A stretch of DNA of 8,791 bases from Treponema sp. GTDB taxonomy: Bacteria > Spirochaetota > Spirochaetia > Treponematales > Breznakiellaceae. Numbering within the stretch: position 1 is the first letter of the stretch; each line of letters starts with the position of its first letter. Made by a program: the position numbers and the translations under genes. The stretch lies in assembly GCA_031281925.1 (NCBI GenBank), contig JAITES010000113.1, forward strand, positions 1 through 8,791, read 5' to 3'. Below, piece by piece: positions 1 through 7,010 of this stretch. Below the pieces are notes generated by a model. The model did not search any database, was not told where the DNA came from, and saw nothing but the letters and a program-made list of their open reading frames with translations.

Positions 1-885
1 TCCGCCTATGTAAAGATCAGCGAAGGCTGCAACAACCGCTGTTCTTTCTGCGCCATCCCCCTCATCCGGGGGCCTCTCAAGTGCCGCAGTATTCCTGATA
101 TTACAGGGGAGTGCAGGGAACTTCTGGACAGGGGCATAAAGGAATTCTGTCTTATCGGCCAGGATCTGGGTAGTTTTACTGCCGCGGGGGCCGGCCTTCC
201 CGCACTGCTTGAAAAGCTTTCGGATCTCCCCGGAGATTTCTGGGTACGGCTTCTCTATATCCACCCGGATCATTTTCCGGTAAAGATTCTTGACCTGATG
301 GAAAGGGATCCCCGTTTTCTTCCCTACTTCGATCTTCCCTTTCAGCATGCCTCCGCGGGGATACTGCAGTCCATGAACCGCCGGGGCAATGCGGATGTCT
401 ACCTTGAACTTGTTGACAGCATCCGTACACGGCTTCCCGCAGCGGTTATCCGTTCAACCTTTCTCCTCGGTTTTCCCGGCGAAAGTGAAAAGGACTTTGA
501 AACCCTGCTGCGGTTTCAGGAAAAGGCTGAGCTTGACTGGCTCGGCTGTTTTACCTGGTCGCGGGAGGAGGACACCCAGGCCTTTTCCATGAAGGGCAGA
601 GTGGCGAAGAAACTGGCCCTGGAGCGGAAGCGTATCATCGGGGAGAAGCAGGTCCCCATTACGGAAAGGCGCATGGATCGTTTTGTCGGACAGGAACTTA
701 CCGTGCTCGTGGAAGAGGCGCTGGAAGGCGATGGGGAGGATCTCTATCTCGGCCGCTCCTATGCCCAGGCCCCGGAGGTAGACGGCGCCATGGTGATCAG
801 TACCGGAAAAACCCTGCGGAACGGAAGCTTTGTCCGGGGCAGGGTCTGTCTCCGCGCCGGTTTCGATCTGGAAATCAGGGTATAG
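1..885 (+). CDS. rimO: RimO, ribosomal protein S12 methylthiotransferase (3' part)
   Basis: This is a radical SAM enzyme that adds a methylthio group to the conserved aspartate of ribosomal protein S12 in the cytoplasm. The frame is open from base 1, so the N-terminal cluster-binding UPF0004 domain lies outside the window. The visible part starts with the CxxxCxxC motif binding the SAM [4Fe-4S] cluster (C10, C14, C17 of the visible protein), followed by the radical SAM barrel. A WSREEDTQAF segment corresponds to the family's YSxEEGTxA. The C-terminal 65 or so residues form a TRAM domain with GRSYAQAPEVDG, a signature I associate with RimO and not with MiaB or MtaB. The stop is TAG at 883-885. 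It converges on the minus-strand amidohydrolase 41 bp away. Family assignment is firm; specificity for RimO over MiaB rests on these C-terminal motifs. Confidence 0.93.
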   Translation, partial: SAYVKISEGCNNRCSFCAIPLIRGPLKCRSIPDITGECRELLDRGIKEFCLIGQDLGSFTAAGAGLPALLEKLSDLPGDFWVRLLYIHPDHFPVKILDLMERDPRFLPYFDLPFQHASAGILQSMNRRGNADVYLELVDSIRTRLPAAVIRSTFLLGFPGESEKDFETLLRFQEKAELDWLGCFTWSREEDTQAFSMKGRVAKKLALERKRIIGEKQVPITERRMDRFVGQELTVLVEEALEGDGEDLYLGRSYAQAPEVDGAMVISTGKTLRNGSFVRGRVCLRAGFDLEIRV

Positions 886-895
886 GCAATTCCCA

Positions 896-934
896 AAGGC
901 TGAAGTTTTGGAAAAGCCTCTGGGCTTCAGCTTT
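896..934. terminator. Hairpin between convergent genes, possible terminator
   Basis: GCTGAAG at 899-905 pairs perfectly with CTTCAGC at 925-931, and the stem can extend by a G-U and two A-U pairs to 896/934, with a 19-nt loop. It sits exactly between the rimO stop and the amidohydrolase stop codon (927-929, inside the right arm). The position suits a shared terminator for two convergent genes. There is no real U-tract on either side, so intrinsic termination is uncertain. Confidence 0.3.
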
Positions 935-2564
935 CCCATACCGTTTTACCGGCCATCATGGTGCGGATCACCTTTGCCTTGTGGATCTCTTCTGCCGGAG
1001 TAGTGAAGATGTCCCTGTCCAGGAAACAGAGATCCGCCAGGAAGCCTTCTTTTATCTGCCCCAGGCAGTCTTCATCGAAACTGGAATACGCCGATTCAAC
1101 GGTGTACGCGTCAAGGGCGCTTTTTAGATCCACCCTTTCTGCGGGGTAGTATCCGCCCGGCGGATTGCCTGTATACGGGTCTTGACGCAGAACAGCCCAA
1201 CTGATGTTGAGGAGGGGATTGAGGGCGCTTACCGGCGCGTCGGTTCCGTAGCTTGCCCGGATACCCAGTTTCTTCATGGTTCCCCATGCATAGGAAGCGG
1301 AGGCAAGTTCCTTTCCCACCCGGCTTTCGAGAATATGCCAGTCGTCGGCAAGGAATACCGGCTGGACAAAGGTAAGAATATTCTTTTGCGCAATCCGTTC
1401 CAGAAGAGGCCGGTCTGTGATCTGGCAGTGGACAATCCCGTGGCGGAGAGGGTTTCTGTTTCCTTCGATGATTTTGTCAAACGCGTTGATCACTTCTTCC
1501 GTTCCCGCGTCCCCTATGGCGTGGACGATCACCTGCATGCCTGCCCCGGCGGCCTTCCGGGAAAAGTATTCCAGCTGCTCTTTTTCAAGCACGGCAAAGC
1601 CTGAAGTTTCAGGTTTGTCATGGTAGGGTTTCCGCATCCAGGCGGTTTGGCCTCCCAGCGTACCGTCGATAAAGAGTTTCAGCGGCCCCATCCTGAGCAG
1701 CGGGCCGCCTATTTCATCCTCCCTCAGCAGCTTTCCGGTAACAAGACCCCTGCTGATAAATTCATCCAGAAATTTTTCCTTGCCGGAGATGCCGCACTGC
1801 ATGGTAAGCCTGATCCTGGGGCCGTCTTCACGGTAGAGTTCCTGCAGCACCCCAAGAACCTCATCCGTGTCGGGGCCGTTTATGTCATAGCTGCCCAGCG
1901 CGGTTATTCCCAGGGAAAGAGCCCGCCGCATTGCCCGTGTAAAGTTATCCGCCATCTCTGGCCCGGTCAGGGGAGGCATGGGAGAGCGGACAATGGCATT
2001 GGCGTTTTCCCGCAGTATTCCTGTCGGCCTGCCGTTTTGATCCTTTTCGATAGTACCCCCTTCCACCGCGGGAGCCCTTTCGCTTAAACCCGCCATTTGA
2101 AGGGCCAGGGAGTTACAGTAGATCGTATGCCCGCAATGACGGCTGATGATAATGGGATGTACGGTAGAAATCCTGTCGAGATCGTCACGGTTGAGATCCC
2201 GCTTCTCCCCGGTAAAAAGATCCGGATTTACCCCCGCTCCCTGAACATAGATCCCCGGCCCAGGCTTAAGCTTTTCGATAAGCTTCCTCCCGCGCTCAAG
2301 AACTTCTTCAACTGAAAGTGCGCCGGCCCCTTCGATCATTCCCTCCCGCCGGCCGAGCCACTGGAGGTGAAGGTGGCTGTCATGGAAGGCAGGCAGAACC
2401 AGGGCGCCTGAGGCGTCTATTTTTTTAGTTCCCGCGGTCGCAGGAATTTCCTCATTGGAACCGCTTTTCAGTATCCGCCCATTCCCGATAAGGAGGGCCT
2501 GGCAAAATTTCCCCCCGGCGAGAGGGACTTTGGCGTTGTGGATTACACATAATGGTGACTTCAT
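927..2564 (-). CDS. YtcJ-like metal-dependent amidohydrolase
   Basis: A 545-residue protein of the amidohydrolase superfamily (Amidohydro_3, YtcJ-like), the usual family length. An N-terminal beta-rich segment leads into HDSHLH (residues 61-66), the first metal-ligand motif of the TIM barrel. Other family signatures are KLFIDGTLGG near residue 300, HAIGD at 348-352, a further histidine in IVHCQ (H379), and the catalytic aspartate in GTDAP (D442). Members hydrolyse amide or related C-N bonds, but the substrate of this one cannot be read from sequence. No signal peptide or membrane segment is evident, so it is probably cytoplasmic. The ATG at 2562-2564 is the first good start; no Shine-Dalgarno sequence precedes it. 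It stands alone, divergent from the helicase and convergent with rimO, so it is not obviously part of either neighbour's function. Confidence 0.9.
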   Translation of the reverse strand: MKSPLCVIHNAKVPLAGGKFCQALLIGNGRILKSGSNEEIPATAGTKKIDASGALVLPAFHDSHLHLQWLGRREGMIEGAGALSVEEVLERGRKLIEKLKPGPGIYVQGAGVNPDLFTGEKRDLNRDDLDRISTVHPIIISRHCGHTIYCNSLALQMAGLSERAPAVEGGTIEKDQNGRPTGILRENANAIVRSPMPPLTGPEMADNFTRAMRRALSLGITALGSYDINGPDTDEVLGVLQELYREDGPRIRLTMQCGISGKEKFLDEFISRGLVTGKLLREDEIGGPLLRMGPLKLFIDGTLGGQTAWMRKPYHDKPETSGFAVLEKEQLEYFSRKAAGAGMQVIVHAIGDAGTEEVINAFDKIIEGNRNPLRHGIVHCQITDRPLLERIAQKNILTFVQPVFLADDWHILESRVGKELASASYAWGTMKKLGIRASYGTDAPVSALNPLLNISWAVLRQDPYTGNPPGGYYPAERVDLKSALDAYTVESAYSSFDEDCLGQIKEGFLADLCFLDRDIFTTPAEEIHKAKVIRTMMAGKTVWES

Positions 2565-2576
2565 TTGAGCAAGCGT

Positions 2577-2582
2577 ATCATA
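2577..2582 (-). promoter_or_regulatory. Possible -10 box for the amidohydrolase
   Basis: TATGAT on the minus strand, one base from TATAAT, ends 12 nt before the ATG. A start site 6-7 nt downstream of the box would leave a leader of only about 6 nt, which fits the absence of a Shine-Dalgarno sequence. No convincing -35 element is present at 16-18 nt spacing. Confidence 0.25.
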
Positions 2583-2616
2583 AAAAAAAGGCAGCTACCA
2601 AGAGGCTTTTACCATC

Positions 2617-2646
2617 TTACCCTTGATCGCATCCTGAGTTTATAAT
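2617..2646 (+). promoter_or_regulatory. Promoter of the helicase gene, possibly leaderless
   Basis: A perfect TATAAT lies at 2641-2646. The best -35 at 18-bp spacing is TTACCC (2617-2622), which is weak; TTGATC at 2623-2628 is better in sequence but only 12 bp away. Transcription would be expected to start around 2652-2654, which coincides with the ATG at 2653. There is no purine-rich ribosome binding site before the start, so the mRNA may begin at or very near its start codon. Confidence 0.45.
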
Positions 2647-2652
2647 TTGCAC

Positions 2653-4890
2653 ATGGGTGATTACCTTAGCGTGCTTAATCCTGAACAGCGGCAGGCTGTG
2701 CTCCATACCGGGAAACCGCTCCTCATTCTTGCCGGCGCGGGATCCGGAAAGACCAGAGTCATCACTACCAAGATCGCGTGGCTGATACGGGAACAGGGCA
2801 TCGATCCCCGTTCGATCCTTGCGGTAACCTTTACCAACAAGGCTGCCCGCGAAATGTCCGAACGGGCCCAGCTTATCGACGAGAGGGCTTCCGCCGCAAT
2901 GCTGCGAACCTTTCATTCATTCGGGGCCTGGTTCCTGAGGCGCAACGGAACTCTGGGAGGCCTCGATTCCGGTTTTGTAATTTACGATGATGATGATCAA
3001 ATTTCCCTCCTTTCCAGCATCATGGAAAACGCTCCCAGGGCCGAAGTCCGTGAGGCTGCCAACAGCATTTCCCGGGCCAAGGACTATTTTCTGGGACCTG
3101 AGGATCCGGAACTGGATCTTATCGATCATCTGCCGCAATTCCGCAGAGTCTATGCGGCCTACGAAGAGCGGATGGCAAAGATAGGAAACGTGGACTTTGG
3201 GGATCTTATCAAGAAACCCGTAGAGATACTCCGGGAGAATCCGGATGTCGCCGCCCGTTTCAGGAACCGTTTCCGGGTTATCATGGTAGACGAGTACCAG
3301 GACGCCAACATCGCCCAGGCAGAACTCCTTAAAACCCTCTCGGGGACAGAAACATATATCTGTGTCGTCGGGGATGATGATCAGTCCATCTACCGTTTCC
3401 GGGGAGCGGAAGTCCGCAATATCCTCGAATTCCCCGACCATTTTCCCGGCACGGAGATCATCAGGCTGGAGAGAAATTACCGTTCCACAGCCCCCATACT
3501 CCGGGCGGCCTCTTCCGTGGTGGCCCACAATCAGGGACGGCTGGGTAAAACCCTCCGCGCGGAAAAGGGTGAAGGGAAACTCCCCGTGCTTGCCTTTCTC
3601 CCCGATCAGGATGAAGAAGCGGCCTACTGCGCCAGCCTCATCGCCAACGCGGTCAAAAAAGGCGGCCGCTATGACGAGTGGGCCATACTCTACAGAACCA
3701 ACGCCCAGTCCCTCGGCTTTGAGACCGAATTTCTCCGCCGGGGAATCCCCTATCGGGTCATAGGCTCCCTCAAATTCTATGAACGGGAAGAGATCAAGGA
3801 CGCCCTGGCGCTGCTTTCGGTTCTGGTAAATCCGCGGGACGAAGTGGCCTTCCGCCGGGTGGTAAACAAGCCCAGCAGGGGAGTAGGGCCCGCCACCGTG
3901 GACAGGATCATCGAGTACAGTGAGGAATTCGGCTCCGATCTTCTCAGGACGGCGGGAGCTTTACTTCCGGAACTGGGAACCAGGGCAAGAACCGGTATCG
4001 AGACCTTTAACACGGTGATCGAGGGTGGAAAGGCCCTGCTTGAAGGAGAGAAACCCGAAGAGAAACGGAAGAGCGGCAAGGCCCGGGATCAAGTCTCCCT
4101 GAAAGAAACCCTTGCCGCGGGAGAGGGACTTTCAGCCATCGTTGTCAAACTGGTAAAGGATTCAGGCATTGCAGATTATCACCTGGAACACGATGAAATT
4201 TCGGGAAACCAGCGGCTTAACAATCTCCAGGAACTGGCAAATGCGGCAAGTCTCTATGCCCTCAGCATGGAAGGCCTCCTCGAATTCCTGGAACACATAG
4301 AGCTTGACCGTTCCCTGGCCGCGGAAAGCGCGGAAAACTCAAAAGGAGTCTTCCCCAATGGAACTGTTACCCTCATTACCCTGCATAATACCAAGGGCCT
4401 TGAGTTCAAAAAGGTGATCATTACCGGGGTGGAACAGGGGGTTTTCCCCAGGGAAGACAAGAAAGGCGAGGATATTGAAGAGGAGAGGCGGCTTTTCTAT
4501 GTGGGGGCCACCAGGGCCATGGATGAACTCTACTTCTGCTGCTGCGCGCTCAGGCGGCTTTACGGCCGTACCATGCCTGCAGAACCGAGCCTTTTCCTCC
4601 GGGAGATCGATAAAGCCGGCCTCAGGGTCATCGGAAACGCTCCTTACGGTTTCGGCGCCGGGCCTGCAAAGATAAGGGAACAGGGAAGCCGCATGCCGGC
4701 GGTCTCTTCCTGCGGGCGCTGGAGGCAGGGAGACAGGGTTTTTCATGACGATCACGGCTACGGGGCGGTGACAGAGATCCGTGAAAGCGATGAAGGCCCC
4801 GTCATCAGTGTTCGTTTTGATACGGGACACGAAACCCGCTTTCTTTCGGAACATCAAAGCAGCCGTTTTACCAAAATAGGCGGAGATTAA
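2653..4890 (+). CDS. uvrD: UvrD/PcrA/Rep-family ATP-dependent DNA helicase
   Basis: A 745-residue superfamily 1A 3'-to-5' DNA helicase acting in excision repair, replication restart and clearing proteins from DNA. All helicase motifs are visible in order: Q motif LNPEQRQAV (8-16), Walker A GAGSGKT (28-34), motif Ia TFTNKAAREM, Walker B DEYQD (213-217), motif III GDDDQSIYRFRGA (240-252), motif IV LERNYRST (around 275), motif V LHNTKGLEF (near 578-586) and motif VI EEERRLFYVGATRA (about 608-621). A lysine/glutamate-rich stretch near residues 455-480 lies in the 2B region. The last 50 residues (GDRVFHDDHGYGAV onward) resemble the Tudor-like tail of PcrA/UvrD that contacts RNA polymerase. The ATG at 2653 is preferred over an in-frame TTG at 2647 because that TTG directly abuts a TATAAT box. 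It is the first gene of a unit with the next two; its stop overlaps the next start. UvrD versus PcrA is a matter of naming. Confidence 0.93.
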   Translation: MGDYLSVLNPEQRQAVLHTGKPLLILAGAGSGKTRVITTKIAWLIREQGIDPRSILAVTFTNKAAREMSERAQLIDERASAAMLRTFHSFGAWFLRRNGTLGGLDSGFVIYDDDDQISLLSSIMENAPRAEVREAANSISRAKDYFLGPEDPELDLIDHLPQFRRVYAAYEERMAKIGNVDFGDLIKKPVEILRENPDVAARFRNRFRVIMVDEYQDANIAQAELLKTLSGTETYICVVGDDDQSIYRFRGAEVRNILEFPDHFPGTEIIRLERNYRSTAPILRAASSVVAHNQGRLGKTLRAEKGEGKLPVLAFLPDQDEEAAYCASLIANAVKKGGRYDEWAILYRTNAQSLGFETEFLRRGIPYRVIGSLKFYEREEIKDALALLSVLVNPRDEVAFRRVVNKPSRGVGPATVDRIIEYSEEFGSDLLRTAGALLPELGTRARTGIETFNTVIEGGKALLEGEKPEEKRKSGKARDQVSLKETLAAGEGLSAIVVKLVKDSGIADYHLEHDEISGNQRLNNLQELANAASLYALSMEGLLEFLEHIELDRSLAAESAENSKGVFPNGTVTLITLHNTKGLEFKKVIITGVEQGVFPREDKKGEDIEEERRLFYVGATRAMDELYFCCCALRRLYGRTMPAEPSLFLREIDKAGLRVIGNAPYGFGAGPAKIREQGSRMPAVSSCGRWRQGDRVFHDDHGYGAVTEIRESDEGPVISVRFDTGHETRFLSEHQSSRFTKIGGD

Positions 4891-5708
4891 TGAGCGGAAA
4901 TTCCTTATTGAACCTGCTGCCGCCTGTACTGAGGGCCCGGGACTACAGGCTCTATACCCGCAGCGGCAAAGACAGGACAGAAGGCCGGATAGTCGATCTC
5001 TGGCAGGCCGGAGGCCGGGCAATCATGGGCCATACACCCCATCTCCTTCTCCGGGATCTGAAAAATACCGCAAACCGGGGCCTTTTTTCCCCTCTGCCGC
5101 ACTTTCTGGAAGGACGCCTTGTCAAAGCCCTCGGCAGCCTCATTGCAGGCCGGAATTTCCGGTTTTATTCCTCCTTCCCCATGGATCCCGGCGGAACCGG
5201 CATGCCTTCCCCCCTTCCCGATCCTGCCTTGAACCCGAAACCTCAGGGCGAAGTATCACTCTGGCGGCCCTTCCTCGCTGAAGCCTCCCTGTCTTCCGTA
5301 CCAGTTTTGCTTCCCGTATTGCCCGGCGCTTCGTTTTTTCCCCTTTGGGTTACAGCCTCCCTACCCGGTTCGCTTGAAAAAAAACTCCCCCCCGGGGATC
5401 TGATCCCCCCTATGGTTTTGGCCGCCGTGCTCCGGGCCCTCAATGATCTCATCAGCACCCCGGAAAGGGGCCGTGCGGATTTCCCCGGGATACGCAAAAT
5501 ACTCCCCGAAAGCCCCTGGATCGGGCGCGGGATCTATCTCTCTCTCAGGGAGGCGGCGGACATGGAGAACTGGGAGAAATTTTTCCGCCGCTTTCTGGAA
5601 GGCGGCTTCCTTATTCCCCCCGGCCCGGAGGAACCCCTGATACTCCCCGGAGAACTTTCCCCCGGAGAGGAAGCCGCCCTTGTTTCACTCTTGCACTTTC
5701 GGCCTTAA
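4890..5708 (+). CDS. Shortened aminotransferase-like protein, function unknown
   Basis: A 272-residue protein whose start ATG (4890-4892) shares one base with the helicase stop (TAATG), implying translational coupling; GGAG at 4882-4885 is a closely spaced ribosome binding site. Residues 17-75 (RDYRLYTRSGK, VDLWQAGGRAIMGHTPH, LKNTANRGLFSPLP) resemble the N-terminal part of class III, fold-type I PLP aminotransferases, where the typical pattern is a description of the prosthetic-group enzyme's DxDG, hxGhG and hhGHxHP blocks. The C-terminus (GGFLIPPGPEEPLILPGELSPGEEAAL) resembles the end of the same fold. At 272 residues against roughly 400-450, the central cofactor domain is largely missing, and I find no PLP-lysine motif. 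It is proline- and leucine-rich, with no signal peptide. I infer a degenerate, non-catalytic relative. The resemblance is by eye and the role is unknown; a partnership with the helicase is only suggested by coupling. Confidence 0.85.
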   Translation: MSGNSLLNLLPPVLRARDYRLYTRSGKDRTEGRIVDLWQAGGRAIMGHTPHLLLRDLKNTANRGLFSPLPHFLEGRLVKALGSLIAGRNFRFYSSFPMDPGGTGMPSPLPDPALNPKPQGEVSLWRPFLAEASLSSVPVLLPVLPGASFFPLWVTASLPGSLEKKLPPGDLIPPMVLAAVLRALNDLISTPERGRADFPGIRKILPESPWIGRGIYLSLREAADMENWEKFFRRFLEGGFLIPPGPEEPLILPGELSPGEEAALVSLLHFRP

Positions 5709-5726
5709 AAAGAGATACTACAAGCT

Positions 5727-6029
5727 ATGGATATAGGGGAGTTGGTTTTTATTGTCAGCCGCCTGGTACTTGGCGCATTTGCCTCCTTTTTTGCCATCAT
5801 GCTCTGGTCAAAGACCAGGGATATTGCCTGGATGCTCATGGTAATCGGTACCATCGCCGCGTATGTGGAGATTGTGTATTCCATTCTGGAACTTTTCGGC
5901 ATAACCGAAGGGGATACGTTCACCCTGGGCTCGGTTCCCGTGGCTGCCATCGTGCTTCCCTGCCTCAGGATGGCCTTTTTTATCAGCGCTTTTATTATCA
6001 TGGTGGTACGCAAGTACGGACGCCGTTAG
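5727..6029 (+). CDS. Small three-helix membrane protein, function unknown
   Basis: A 100-residue protein I do not recognise. It has three strongly hydrophobic segments: about residues 5-25, 32-56 and 71-94. The short loop after helix 1 (SKTRD) is positively charged, the loop between helices 2 and 3 is acidic (ELFGITEGD), and the tail is RKYGRR. By the positive-inside rule this puts the tail and the first loop in the cytoplasm and the acidic loop outside, in the inner membrane. It begins 18 bp after the preceding gene, so it is probably co-transcribed with the helicase unit. The ribosome binding site is weak (AGAG at 5711-5714, 12 nt upstream). The regular hydrophobic pattern and the unbroken frame with tight spacing argue for a real gene. 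Confidence 0.75.
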   Translation: MDIGELVFIVSRLVLGAFASFFAIMLWSKTRDIAWMLMVIGTIAAYVEIVYSILELFGITEGDTFTLGSVPVAAIVLPCLRMAFFISAFIIMVVRKYGRR

Positions 6030-6035
6030 TTCGTA

Positions 6036-6065
6036 TCTGTCCATAATGTGTCTATTATAGACAGA
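6036..6065. repeat. Inverted repeat upstream of rplM, related to the one after rpsI
   Basis: TCTGTCCATAA (6036-6046) faces TTATAGACAGA (6055-6065) across 8 nt, pairing at 10 of 11 positions. Inside it, 6049-6063 is a perfect 15-bp palindrome with 7-bp arms (TGTCTAT / ATAGACA around a single T). The two foldings share the right arm and are mutually exclusive. The three TGTCYAT-type half sites start at 6038 and 6049 (direct, 11 bp apart) and at 6057 (inverted). A near copy of the outer repeat lies at 7017-7049 after rpsI. It could be an operator, an RNA regulatory fold or a small genomic palindromic repeat. Confidence 0.5.
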
Positions 6066-6081
6066 CTCTGGTTCAGGATAC

Positions 6082-6111
6082 TTGACAGATCTGCTCTTTT
6101 TATGGCAGATT
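6082..6111 (+). promoter_or_regulatory. Candidate promoter for rplM-rpsI
   Basis: A perfect TTGACA lies at 6082-6087. At 18 bp spacing is CAGATT (6106-6111), a poor -10, but it is preceded by TG at 6103-6104 in the extended -10 position. The start site would be near 6118, giving a leader of about 60 nt. A small hairpin (ATCTGC 6089-6094 / GCAGAT 6105-6110) falls between the elements. Other AT-rich boxes nearby (TATTAT 6053-6058) could serve instead. Confidence 0.4.
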
Positions 6112-6179
6112 TTAGCTTCAGCCTGTTCCGGATCATATTTGGAACAAGCGCATTTCACACTGTAATTGAGAAGGAAGAT

Positions 6180-6608
6180 ATGGATAAGGTATTTGTAAAG
6201 CCCGCGGAAGTTGAGCGGAAATGGTTTGTTATTGATGCGGAGGGCAAGATTCTCGGCAGAGTTGCGGCCAGGGCGGCTTCCATTGTCCGGGGTAAGGAAA
6301 AGGCTGTTTTTACGCCTCATCAGGAAGTTGGAGACTATGTAGTGGTCATCAATGCGGACAAAATTCGGGTCACAGGCCGCAAGGTTCAGCAGAAGACCTA
6401 TTATCACCATACCGGTTATGTAGGGGGGCTTAAATCCATCAATTTTGAGGCCCTTATCAACCGTCATCCCACCGCTCCCCTGGAAAATGCGGTAAAAGGC
6501 ATGCTTCCCAAGGGGCCTCTGGGCCGCAAGCTCTTCAAAAACGTCAAAATTTACGCCGGATCCGAGCATCCTCATGCGGCACAAAATCCGGCTACGATAG
6601 AATTATAG
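6180..6608 (+). CDS. rplM: Ribosomal protein L13 (uL13)
   Basis: Large-subunit ribosomal protein uL13, an early assembly protein binding 23S rRNA. The 142-residue product matches the usual bacterial length and shows the family blocks: RKWFVIDAEGKILGRVA near the N-terminus, GDYVVVINADKIRVTGRK, the YYHHTGYVGGLK segment (about residues 74-85), AVKGMLPKGPLGRKLF and a C-terminal YAGSEHPHAAQNP. The start is ATG 6180-6182, preceded by AAGGAAG (6171-6177). The frame stays open back to an ATG at 6048, but those 44 residues are unlike L13 and run through the promoter and palindrome region. It is the first gene of the standard rplM-rpsI pair, and the stop TAG (6606-6608) overlaps the rpsI ribosome binding site. 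Confidence 0.97.
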   Translation: MDKVFVKPAEVERKWFVIDAEGKILGRVAARAASIVRGKEKAVFTPHQEVGDYVVVINADKIRVTGRKVQQKTYYHHTGYVGGLKSINFEALINRHPTAPLENAVKGMLPKGPLGRKLFKNVKIYAGSEHPHAAQNPATIEL

Positions 6609-6617
6609 GAGTGGATT

Positions 6618-7010
6618 GTGATTAAGAATCTTGGCATCGGAACCGGCAGAAGGAAGACCTCTGTAGCGCGGGTATATGTCCGGGACGGAACCGGGAAGAT
6701 CGTTATCAACGGTAAAGAACTGACCCAGTATTTTCCCCAGGGTGAATATGCGCTGATGGTGCGCCAGCCCCTGATGGTTACCGCCAGCGAAAACAAGTTT
6801 GATATTCTTATTAACGTATATGGAGGCGGCTCAAACGGTCAGGCCGGCGCCTGCCGTCATGGCCTTTCGAGAGCGCTCTGCCAGGTTGACCAGGACAACT
6901 ATACCAGCCTCCGCAGCAACGGCTACGTTACCCGCGACCCCCGGATGGTGGAACGGAAGAAGTACGGCCAGCGGGGCGCCCGCCGCCGTTTCCAGTTCAG
7001 CAAGCGCTAA
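6618..7010 (+). CDS. rpsI: Ribosomal protein S9 (uS9)
   Basis: Small-subunit ribosomal protein uS9; its C-terminal tail reaches the P site and touches the tRNA anticodon stem-loop. The product has 130 residues, the standard size, with GTGRRKTSVARV at the N-terminus, GGGSNGQAGACRHGLSRAL in the middle and the characteristic basic end GQRGARRRFQFSKR. The start codon is GTG (6618-6620), supported by AGGAG at 6607-6611 with 6-nt spacing; this site overlaps the rplM stop, so translation of the two is likely coupled. The frame ends at TAA 7008-7010, and a strong hairpin follows immediately. Confidence 0.97.
   Translation: MIKNLGIGTGRRKTSVARVYVRDGTGKIVINGKELTQYFPQGEYALMVRQPLMVTASENKFDILINVYGGGSNGQAGACRHGLSRALCQVDQDNYTSLRSNGYVTRDPRMVERKKYGQRGARRRFQFSKR

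Noticed and set aside
1620..2087. A 155-residue plus-strand open frame, and a similar one at 1182-1604.
   Set aside because: Both are antisense to the amidohydrolase, have low-complexity basic composition and no family signature.
2623..2646. TTGATC plus TATAAT as a standard promoter.
   Set aside because: The spacer is only 12 bp, too short for normal sigma-70 type recognition, so TTGATC was not taken as the -35.
2917..3528. A 203-residue minus-strand open frame.
   Set aside because: It is fully antisense to conserved helicase motifs, so it is a shadow.
4339..5022. A 227-residue open frame on the minus strand.
   Set aside because: It lies opposite the helicase motif V/VI region and the start of the next gene, has no recognisable motif and is a typical shadow frame of GC-rich coding DNA.
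6048..6179. A 44-residue N-terminal extension of L13 from the upstream in-frame ATG.
   Set aside because: The extension is unlike L13, crosses the palindrome and the TTGACA promoter candidate, and a good ribosome binding site marks the ATG at 6180.
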